Assembly: GCA_018817385.1 (NCBI GenBank)
Contig: JAHIUA010000057.1
Span: 59,844 to 123,843 of the forward strand
Reading direction: 5' to 3'
DNA length: 64,000 bases
From: Pseudomonadota bacterium
GTDB taxonomy: Bacteria; Desulfobacterota; Desulfobulbia; Desulfobulbales; Desulfocapsaceae
The position numbers and the translations under genes were made by a program. Positions 57,131 through 64,000 of the stretch are shown one piece after another; the first letter of the stretch is position 1, and every line of letters begins with the position of its first letter. Below the pieces are notes generated by a model. That model did no database searches, was not told the origin of the DNA, and saw only the letters and a program-made list of their open reading frames with translations.

Positions 57131-58141
57131 TCATCCCGCCGCTACCAGTCCGTAGATAATCCCCGAATCGTTCGGCCCATGGAAGGGGTGACGGCTGACT
57201 TCCTGGACGCCAGCCTCCTTGAGCATAGTACAGATCTCTTCTTCAGAGTAACAGCGCCCCTCTGGGTTATTAACCAGCATGTTCAGGGAGAAAAGAGCAG
57301 GAAAGAGGGGGGCGTTCTTAGAGTTTTCCAGGATGAAGTCGTGGATGAGGATGAGGCCGCCGGGGACCATGGCAGCCACTGTCTTGCGGATCAGCTGTTG
57401 GCACTCTTCGGGACCATTAGAGTGGAGGATATGAGAAAGCCAGGCTACGTCATAAGGGCCACCGCTGATAGGATCCCTGTTGAAGTCGCCAGCGATAAAA
57501 TCAATACGGTCTCCCAGGGCAAACTGATCCACGATTCTACGGGCAAAGGGCTCGGTGGTACTTCGGTCAAAGATGGTTGCAGCCAGAGAAGCATTGGCCT
57601 GACAGAAGTGGATGGCATAGGTCCCAGGACCACCCCCCAGATCCAGGAGATGGCTGCGCCCTGTGAGCTCAATCTGGGGAACAAGCCTGGGGGCGATATC
57701 CATGGCCAGGTTAAACATCCCCAGGAGAAAGTTTTCCCGATCTTCTGCCTCGCTGGTAAAGCGCTCCTGCACCGGGCTCCCCTGTTTGACCGCAGTATGG
57801 AGTTGGGCCCAGGCATCAAGCAGATTGTGATGATGAAGAATGATCTGGCCCTTATAGGCCGGTGAGTTTTTACTGAGAAAGGTGGTGGCAGCCCCGGAAT
57901 TCTGATAGCCGGAGCCGCTTCTACAGAGAAGCCCCATGGCCGTAAGGGCATTGCAGAGGTGTTCCAGCCCCCTGCTGTCCACATCAAGTTCCCCGCTCAG
58001 GGCAGCCACTGTTTTAGGAGCACCATCCAGGGCGGTAAACAGCTGCAGGCGTACCCCGGCCTGGAGAGTACAGCCCTGCCAGTAGGCGGAAGAAGTCGCG
58101 AGGATCTTGCCAAGGGTCCAGTCGTTGCCAGGATGAGTCAT
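57131..58141 (-). CDS. SAM-dependent O-methyltransferase
   Basis: A 336-residue protein of the plant/bacterial type with an N-terminal dimerisation domain (winged helix, residues about 15-110: LFTALDGAPKTVAALSGELD) and a SAM domain. Motif I is LLDLGGGPGTYAIHF; DFNRDPISGGPYDVAW and MVPGGLILIHDFIL follow. Typical relatives methylate phenols or small hydroxylated metabolites. Here it may methylate a phenolic product of the region, for example a resorcinol, but that is inference. Repeat copy B at 58185 lies just upstream of its start. Confidence 0.88.
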   Translation of the reverse strand: MTHPGNDWTLGKILATSSAYWQGCTLQAGVRLQLFTALDGAPKTVAALSGELDVDSRGLEHLCNALTAMGLLCRSGSGYQNSGAATTFLSKNSPAYKGQIILHHHNLLDAWAQLHTAVKQGSPVQERFTSEAEDRENFLLGMFNLAMDIAPRLVPQIELTGRSHLLDLGGGPGTYAIHFCQANASLAATIFDRSTTEPFARRIVDQFALGDRIDFIAGDFNRDPISGGPYDVAWLSHILHSNGPEECQQLIRKTVAAMVPGGLILIHDFILENSKNAPLFPALFSLNMLVNNPEGRCYSEEEICTMLKEAGVQEVSRHPFHGPNDSGIIYGLVAAG

Positions 58142-58184
58142 GAGTACCTCTCAATAGAAATAATTAAAAAAAAAGGTAAGACTT

Positions 58185-58299
58185 GAGCAGCACTCCCTCT
58201 TCGTCCATTGCGGTCTTCTCGAAGAGCACGAATATGCTTCGAAGTCCTGACTGCACGAATAGAAAGCACTACTCAGCAGGTAGAGAGCGGTTGTTTGCC
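58185..58299. repeat. 115-bp dispersed repeat, copy B
   Basis: The same 115-bp unit as 12621-12735, same orientation, 44 bases upstream of the methyltransferase start. See copy A. Confidence 0.7.
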
Positions 58300-59397
58300 T
58301 ATTATGAGGGGTTACCTGAATAGGGACAAACAAAGAAAGCAGGAGATTTTGAGGCCATAAGCAATGCCAACATACTGAAGCGCTCAAACAAGGTCAGGCC
58401 AGAAACACCACCGTACCTGTCTGCTGTTGCCTTTCTTATTGGAAAAGAGAGCATTTTTCTCCACGACTCAGAACTCTGGAAAAATGCCGAGAGCTCTGTA
58501 ACATATCGGCATTTTTCCAAAGGCTGCCACCCATCTCCATTCTTTTACTTTTCATCACTAAAAACAAGATAAAAAAAAGCAACCTATTAGAATAACATAC
58601 TAATAAAAAGCAGAGACGGGGAGGGACATGAATGATCGACTCCATAACCGGGTGGCTTAAGCCCAATCCCGTATACACGCCACGTTGGTGATTGAATAGA
58701 GGAGAAGCTCAGATGCCGCTGTAGAAGTGACCAACCCGCTCAAAGAGATGCACAGCATTTCAGAAAGAGGATCGTTTTTTCTCCATCAAGGCACTCGAGG
58801 AATTAAAGGGCGGCTCTGCCACAGCAATCAGGCAACCTGCCAGGGATAGGTGTTCTTTTCCCTCTACCCAACGAGACTATGCTGAAAAACAGAGAGAAAC
58901 AAACGAAGCGCAAACTCCGAGAGTCAGGAAGGAGAGAGCCAGTAATGAACAGCCAGAGAGATTTTTTTCCTTAAGACAGATCGGCCCTCATTTACCTACA
59001 TATTTTCCTCATAACATTGGTGAGATAATGGGCCTCAGCTACCATCTTGATACGATAATTATCATTATCAAAGACGGTCCAGATTGCCATCAATTCGCCA
59101 TATAAACATATGGTTATATAATTAGAATGTACTTGAGAGTTTGCCAAAACTCTAGATTACGATCCCTTTCCTTTCACAAAAAAAAACATTTTCGAGAATT
59201 TTTTTTCCACGCTGTCTTTCCACCTTATTTTATTCAGCAAATAGAAACTTTTTTTTTCATTTCACCTCAAAACGGTCAGGAAACCACCGCCGATCGCCTT
59301 GACAAAAGCATCCAGAAAGCCTGATAATCCTCCAATACATACCTAATTATAGAAATTGATCTTCCGTCACTTTTCCTTTTCCGTCAAGGTATACACC
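58300..59397. other. 1.1-kb gene-poor stretch with a Fur-box-like site and a possible PPTase scrap
   Basis: No gene is supported. At 59051-59069 TACGATAATTATCATTATC matches 14-15 of 19 positions of the Fur-box consensus. On the minus strand near 59275-59320 a frame reads LDAFVKAIGGGFLTV, like the KEAFVKA.G.G end of an Sfp-type transferase motif, bordered by stops; it may be a dead fragment. The stretch is AT-rich towards 59100-59270. Confidence 0.35.
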
Positions 59398-61986
59398 ATG
59401 CTTCATACCGACAGTACAAACCTGACAGATGCCGAGCACATTGATGAAATAATTTTTCAGGCCATATCTGCTCAGGATGCCTACCTCCAGCTTGACCAGA
59501 AATCCATCGACAGAATCGTCAAGAGGATGGCCAGAGTCGGTGCCTCCAATCACCTCGCCCTGGCGAAAATGGCAGTGGCCGAGACAGGAAAGGGCATTAT
59601 CGAAGACAAATCCATCACAAACACATTAGCATCCATTGGTTTGGAGCAGAAGTTAGGCAACATAAAAAGTGTCGGCCTGATTGAAAACAATACGGTTGCC
59701 GGATATCAGGTCTTCTCGGAACCAGTGGGTATTCTGGCATCCATCCTGCCACCCGAACACCCAACTGCGACAATACTTTTCCAGGCGATTCTCAGTGTCA
59801 AGACACGCAATCCTGTGGTGTTTTCCTTTCATCCCTCGGTTAAATCCTCATCCATAGCCGCCGCAAAACTCATGCTTGAGGCAGCATTAGAGAGTGGCGC
59901 ACCTCCTCATGCCATCCAGTGGCTGCCTTCAAGCTCGGAGATGGGTGTGCAAGCCCTTACTCAGCACCCGGAAATTGCCCTCATTCTCATGGATGAAAAC
60001 ACCACCACCCTCTCTTCACTCTTGTCTACCGACACCCCCATTTTGGGACTGGGACAGATCAACACCCCCTGTTTTATAGATCGTTCAGCAGACCAGGAAC
60101 AGGCAATTACAGATATAATTTTCTCAAAAAGTTTTGACAACGGTCTGATGAGCACCTCTGAGCAGGTAGTGATTATCTGCAATAGAATCTATTCCCAAAT
60201 TCTTGATCTCCTGCTCCAGAAGTCATGTCACCTGGCAGATAAAGAGGAGAGAGAACTCCTGGAGGAGCTCCTCTTTCATCCGGACAGTGGTGCCCCTAAT
60301 CCGGAGTGCATTGGCCGCGACGCCTGTACCATTGCTGAAATGGCAGGATTCTCGGTCCCTACTCAAACCAAAATCATCTGCGCCGAAATTGGCGGCATAG
60401 GCCCGGATTATCCCCTTTCCAGCCCCAAACCTTTTCCAGTTCTGGCCCTCCTCCTCTCAGAAAGCTGGTATGAAGCATTGTGCTTCTGCGAGGCCGTACT
60501 GGAGCTTGGAACGTCTGCCCATACGGCAGTTATTCATACCCGGAAGAACTCCTTAACCAGAGAATTCTCCACCCGACTGGGAGTCACACACACGATCGTG
60601 AACGGTCCTGCAACCCATGGCGATATCTGCCACCTCTCTCATCCAGGAAGCTGTAAATTCACCTCAGCCGTAGACAGACAAAATGGGAACCCAACCACTG
60701 CCACCCTCTCGGTGAACAAGCTCCTTTCCCGTAAAATCGTCCAGCAGCGTCCACCCAGGCTGCGAGAATGGGAGATTCCTAAGAAAATACTTTTTTCTCC
60801 CAACTGTATCAACTATCTGAAAAGTTTTACAGGGGTAGAACGAACACTGATCGTCACCGAAAAAGGACTCATCAACAGCCGTCACATGGATACCATTCTC
60901 CACCACCTCGGTGATCAGAAGCATCCGGTGCAGACAGAGATCTTCCATGAGATAGCAGAGTTGACGACCCTGTCTTCCATTGAACAGGGCATGCAGCGCA
61001 TGAACCTTTTTCAGCCCACTGCGGTACTGGTCCTCGGAGACAAAACTACCATTGACACGGCAAAGGCCATGCGTTTCTTGTACCAACGGCCCAAGATTAC
61101 CCTGCCACACTCGCCGCTGCATACTCTTGTTAATGATTTTTCCGACTGCCGGGCAGATCCACCCCAAAAATCGATTCCCCTCGTTGCCATCCCCACCAAT
61201 CTGGGAACGGGCTCGGAAATGAACTCTTTTGTCACCATTTACGACCAAAAGAGAGAAAAGCCTATCAATCTGCACTCCTGCGAACTGATTCCCGACTGTG
61301 CCCTCATTGATCCCAGCCTGTCCATTGCTGCTGCACCGCTAGCCATTGCCATGACCGGAATGGCCATTCTCAGTCATGCCCTGGAAGCCTATGCATCGGC
61401 CCTGGCCTCAGACTACTCGGACTCCATGGCCATGAAGGCCACAGAGTTGATCTTCACCTGGCTACCTGTGGCCGCTGGCAACCAACCAAGCGATGAAGCC
61501 ACGGAAAAAATTTACAATGCGGCTGCCATGGCAGGCATGGCAGCAAGCAATGCCATGCTCGGTCTCAACCATGCCATGGCCCACTCCTTGAGTTTCATGT
61601 TTGAACTGCCCCATGATCTGGCTAACAACCTGCTGCTTCCCCATATTATTCGCTACAACGGCGTGGAAAACCCCTCACGTTTTAATCCACTCACTCCCGG
61701 AAGCCGCTACGTGGCTCACGAACGCTACCAGGAAATCGCCAAAGTTCTTGGTCTGGCAGAGAACAGTCCCGAAGAGGGAGTCAAATCCCTGGTCTATGCC
61801 ATCACCCAACTGCAGAAACAACTGGCGCTGCCCCTGAGGCTGCGTGACTACGGTATTGCCCAACAGGAATATTTGTCCAAGGTTGAGGACATGGCCGAAC
61901 TGGCCTTTGAGGACCACTGTACAGCCACGAATCCACGCCTGCCCCTGATTCCGGAGATCATCGATATCTACACCGCCATCTACTGA
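59398..61986 (+). CDS. AdhE-type bifunctional dehydrogenase with altered active sites
   Basis: An 862-residue protein with the AdhE layout: an N-terminal aldehyde-dehydrogenase half (residues about 1-430) and a C-terminal iron-type alcohol-dehydrogenase half (about 460-862). In the first half the family motif FDNG(V/I)ICASEQ reads FDNGLMSTSEQ, so the catalytic Cys (E. coli C246) is Ser252. In the second half TGMDALTHALE reads TGMAILSHALE, so the iron ligand Asp (E. coli D653) is Ala656; the three His ligands remain (H660 in LSHALE, H725 in LNHAMAH, H739 in ELPHD). NAD-site sequences are recognisable (NLGTGSEMNSFVTIYDQ). Start ATG 59398 has AAGG 10 bases before it. Acetyl-CoA to ethanol activity is doubtful; a regulatory, scaffold (spirosome) or altered-substrate role is possible. 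Confidence 0.85.
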   Translation: MLHTDSTNLTDAEHIDEIIFQAISAQDAYLQLDQKSIDRIVKRMARVGASNHLALAKMAVAETGKGIIEDKSITNTLASIGLEQKLGNIKSVGLIENNTVAGYQVFSEPVGILASILPPEHPTATILFQAILSVKTRNPVVFSFHPSVKSSSIAAAKLMLEAALESGAPPHAIQWLPSSSEMGVQALTQHPEIALILMDENTTTLSSLLSTDTPILGLGQINTPCFIDRSADQEQAITDIIFSKSFDNGLMSTSEQVVIICNRIYSQILDLLLQKSCHLADKEERELLEELLFHPDSGAPNPECIGRDACTIAEMAGFSVPTQTKIICAEIGGIGPDYPLSSPKPFPVLALLLSESWYEALCFCEAVLELGTSAHTAVIHTRKNSLTREFSTRLGVTHTIVNGPATHGDICHLSHPGSCKFTSAVDRQNGNPTTATLSVNKLLSRKIVQQRPPRLREWEIPKKILFSPNCINYLKSFTGVERTLIVTEKGLINSRHMDTILHHLGDQKHPVQTEIFHEIAELTTLSSIEQGMQRMNLFQPTAVLVLGDKTTIDTAKAMRFLYQRPKITLPHSPLHTLVNDFSDCRADPPQKSIPLVAIPTNLGTGSEMNSFVTIYDQKREKPINLHSCELIPDCALIDPSLSIAAAPLAIAMTGMAILSHALEAYASALASDYSDSMAMKATELIFTWLPVAAGNQPSDEATEKIYNAAAMAGMAASNAMLGLNHAMAHSLSFMFELPHDLANNLLLPHIIRYNGVENPSRFNPLTPGSRYVAHERYQEIAKVLGLAENSPEEGVKSLVYAITQLQKQLALPLRLRDYGIAQQEYLSKVEDMAELAFEDHCTATNPRLPLIPEIIDIYTAIY

Positions 61987-61999
61987 TTCCAATCTGGAC

Positions 62000-62039
62000 T
62001 GCTCTTGCCAGGCAATTATTTTTTTTCTTGCCAAGAGCA
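62000..62039 (+). terminator. Stem-loop after the AdhE-type gene
   Basis: TGCTCTT (62000-62006) pairs with AAGAGCA (62033-62039), with GGCAA/TTGCC inside and a T-rich loop, 14 bases past the stop. The T run is in the loop, so termination strength is uncertain. Confidence 0.4.
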
Positions 62040-62129
62040 ATCCTGTTCCCTATTCTTCTCTCTTATTTATCTGCGTCATTTTCCTGCGTCTGAAACGCAA
62101 AAAAACATCAGCAAAGAGAGAAGCCACTC

Positions 62130-63008
62130 GTGTCTTATCCACAATTTCAGAGAAAAAACATCGCCTTCCCCTGTCTTAAAGCGACAGGAAAAGTCTTCCT
62201 TCTTTTCCTCCTCCTTGTCACCACCTCCTGCGAAAATACCGATGTTGGAATGATCGCCGGAGCCGGAATAGACGCGATGAAGGCTGCAACCCTTTCCGAC
62301 ACCCAGGTCCGACAGCTGGCAAATCAGGCGGCCAACATGGCTGACAGCTCCAACAAAGTTGCGCCTCCAGACAGTCCCTATGGTCGCCGTCTGTACAGGC
62401 TGGTCGGTGATCATATTGAGGAAGATGGACGCACCTTCAACTACAAGGTTTACCTCTCTCCTCAGGTCAATGCATTCGCCATGGCTGACGGAACCATTCG
62501 CATCTACAGTGGTCTGATGGACATGACAAGCGATGGAGAGCTGCGCTTCATCATCGGCCATGAAATGGGACACGTGGTCAACGATCATATCAAGAAGAAA
62601 ATGATGCTGGCCTATGCCAGCAGTGCCCTGCGCAAGGCCATTGCCTCTCAGGATAACCTGGCCGGCGATATTTCCAGGTCTATCTTGGGCAGTTTTACAG
62701 AGACCATTGTCAATGCCCAATTCTCTCAGCAGGAAGAACGCGAAGCTGATGATTACGGCCTGAAATTTCTCATTCGCCAAGAATATGACCGCCAAGCTGC
62801 CATATCGGCCCTGAGAAAGCTTGCCACCCTGGGCGCCGACCACTCCTTCCTCTCCAGCCATCCCGCCCCGGATACCCGCGCCGACCGTCTGGAAAACCAG
62901 CTTTCCAGGAAAAAAACGGATAAACCAGCATCCTTTTTCCAAAGTGCACTAGCTGAACTCAACAGGCTGTGGGAATTCCTCCGCCAGCTTATTTCCGCCC
63001 TTCTCTGA
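62130..63008 (+). CDS. M48-family metalloprotease lipoprotein
   Basis: A 292-residue protein with a lipoprotein signal (VFLLFLLLVTTSC, Cys about residue 34) and an M48 peptidase domain: FIIGHEMGHVVNDHIKKK is the zinc HExxH, with the third ligand in EEREADDYGLKFL, as in LoiP/BepA-type periplasmic proteases that degrade or help fold outer-membrane proteins. NAFAMADGTIRIYSGLM is the usual strand before the helix. GTG 62130 is the start, with GAGAG upstream. Its signal makes it membrane-bound on the periplasmic side. Confidence 0.9.
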   Translation: MSYPQFQRKNIAFPCLKATGKVFLLFLLLVTTSCENTDVGMIAGAGIDAMKAATLSDTQVRQLANQAANMADSSNKVAPPDSPYGRRLYRLVGDHIEEDGRTFNYKVYLSPQVNAFAMADGTIRIYSGLMDMTSDGELRFIIGHEMGHVVNDHIKKKMMLAYASSALRKAIASQDNLAGDISRSILGSFTETIVNAQFSQQEEREADDYGLKFLIRQEYDRQAAISALRKLATLGADHSFLSSHPAPDTRADRLENQLSRKKTDKPASFFQSALAELNRLWEFLRQLISALL

Positions 63009-63210
63009 TCCCAGTTTCTCTGCAGTATTACCCTGGTCCCAGATGTCGGTTGTCACCTTGATCCGTTCCCTTGCTTCTCCCAGGAAGGTGAGCTTATGTT
63101 ACCCGGCAGAAGTAGACAAAGAGACCACAACTTGGCCCCGCATCCTTTTCGGTCCTGCACTCTATCTATCGTTGCAATAATATATCCGTCCCCTTTTTCC
63201 ATTAGATGTA

Positions 63211-63852
63211 TTATTGTTGAAAACAATAAATAGGATAGTTGGTGAAGCAAGCAATAACTGACGTCTGTCGTGACCAAGTGGTGTCTGTAGAACCTGTATA
63301 TCCTCGTGCTCCGGTTTCTCCTGTGACTGTCCAGTTTCCACAGTCGTAGTAATTGGTTGGGTCCCATTGGCTATATCTCGTACCATCAGCATAGGTGTTC
63401 GTCCACACGCCACTCTCCTGCACTGTATCTTGGTTTTCATTTATCGAAATTGGGGCGTTGATTGATCCATCTGTCAAATCAGTCCAGTTATCGGCGATAG
63501 TGGTACCGTTGGTTAAAATATATCGACGATCATTATATTTGGTGAATCTCGTTGACGGCGAATCGGTTCGGTCACTTAGCCATGCCATGTACGTTCCAGG
63601 CAATCCAGCAGAAGTAGCAAGATTTTGACATATTGTGTCAGCACCAGCTAGTCCCCCTAAATTACCAGAGTGTGTCGTGCTGGTTACAAACACAGATTTA
63701 AAATCATTACAAATAATGTTCCCAGAAGCATCTATTCCAATCATAACAGAGTTACTTGGACATATTTGATTAAGTGGTACACAGCATGGGCCGGTTGAAT
63801 TGAGAGGAATGACAACAACTTTTTCCGCAAAAGAAGCTGTATTGGTCAACAA
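63211..63852 (-). pseudogene. Secreted DUF1554-type protein, 5' end lost
   Basis: About 213 residues: signal-peptide remains (LLSFVLLTNTASFA) followed by PLNSTGPCCVPLNQICPSNS and a DUF1554-like domain (FVTSTTHSGNLGGLAGADTI, CQNLATSAGLPGTYMAWLSD, DNWTDLTDGSINAPI). Cys pairs suggest an extracellular location. No ATG is in frame: upstream the frame runs RLLSFVL back to a TAA at about 63873, so the first codons are missing and only TTG 63852 could start. An IS-type gene begins 66 bases away in the opposite direction, which explains the loss. Confidence 0.75.
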
Positions 63853-63917
63853 AACAAAGCTAAGGAGTCGTTAAAATATAACTATAACAAAACGATCTGA
63901 AGTGGTATATTGTCGTC

Positions 63918-64000
63918 ATGACTATTACAGAAGACGACATTAAACTTATACGCACCAGATTCAATATGCTTGCGTGGTCTTTGGATGAACGGATGAGGCG
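63918..64000 (+). CDS. Transposase N-terminus (ISAzo13-like), cut by window edge
   Basis: ATG 63918 opens a frame to the window end: TITEDDIKLIRTRFNMLAWS, then LDERMRR. The IR(x)RF...LDER(x)RR pattern is that of ISAzo13-type transposases. Only 28 codons are visible. It is divergent from the truncated DUF1554 gene, as expected if the element inserted in that gene's 5' end. The IS end should lie between about 63850 and 63917. Confidence 0.5.
   Translation, partial: MTITEDDIKLIRTRFNMLAWSLDERMR

Overview
The window looks like a chromosomal stretch of a Gram-negative bacterium. It has an RND efflux operon with a TolC-type outer-membrane channel, lipoproteins and many signal peptides. I infer a Desulfobacterota relative (Desulfobulbales-like). 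The reasons are the dense PAS/receiver/histidine-kinase hybrids, a membrane protein ending in the double-CxxC 'ICASCKKIRDDKGYW' tail common in that group, and several secreted InlB-repeat/thrombospondin-3 proteins. No rRNA or tRNA gene was recognised, so the taxonomy stays an inference.

Layout. 0-6.6 kb is accessory and scarred: a 5'-truncated helical-repeat protein, a Fic remnant, a parD antitoxin with a frameshifted parE toxin, a truncated REP-type Y1 transposase, a TSUP permease, two related envelope proteins, a frameshifted secreted protein, and scraps of an IS3 orfA and of a TolC-type gene. 6.6-12.3 kb is a leftward three-gene signalling operon: pseudo-receiver/PAS/GGDEF, then HDOD/GAF/histidine kinase, then receiver/PAS/kinase/receiver. 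13.6-19.6 kb is a leftward TetR, adaptor, RND pump, TolC operon with a palindromic operator candidate. 20-27.5 kb holds a membrane diguanylate cyclase and gltB-gltD. 28-32.9 kb is a tightly overlapping operon: membrane alpha/beta hydrolase, nucleotidyltransferase-like protein, 14-TM MFS exporter, and a second paralogous nucleotidyltransferase-like protein. 33-36 kb holds small envelope genes, a cold-shock/DUF1294 protein and a membrane protein with a CxxC tail.

36-58 kb is a specialised-metabolism region. It has lysine 6-aminotransferase plus an ALDH7-type dehydrogenase and a decayed ACP gene. Then comes a leftward, translationally coupled operon resembling the dialkylresorcinol core of flexirubin clusters: DarA-like, DarB-like ketosynthase III, a 138-aa protein, a BtrH-type acyltransferase/peptidase, an ABC exporter pair and an ACP. 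These are followed by an Sfp-type phosphopantetheinyl transferase, an A-T-R carboxylate-reductase-type NRPS, an amino-acid permease and an O-methyltransferase. The transferase can activate both the ACP and the NRPS carrier domain, which ties the parts together.

The most striking gene lies inside this region at about 50 kb. It is an exported protein whose predicted mature N-terminus begins at a methionine equivalent to Met1 of eukaryotic ubiquitin. By hand alignment 53 of the first 72 residues are identical to human ubiquitin. It lacks the terminal Gly-Gly and continues into a cysteine-containing InlB-type repeat. A 142-bp inverted-repeat element ends 4 bp before it, and a second copy lies upstream of gltB.

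59-64 kb holds an AdhE-type protein that has lost the catalytic cysteine of its aldehyde half and one iron ligand of its alcohol half, an M48 lipoprotein protease, and a DUF1554-type secreted gene cut by an incoming IS element at the right edge. At least five kinds of dispersed or tandem repeat occur in the non-coding DNA.
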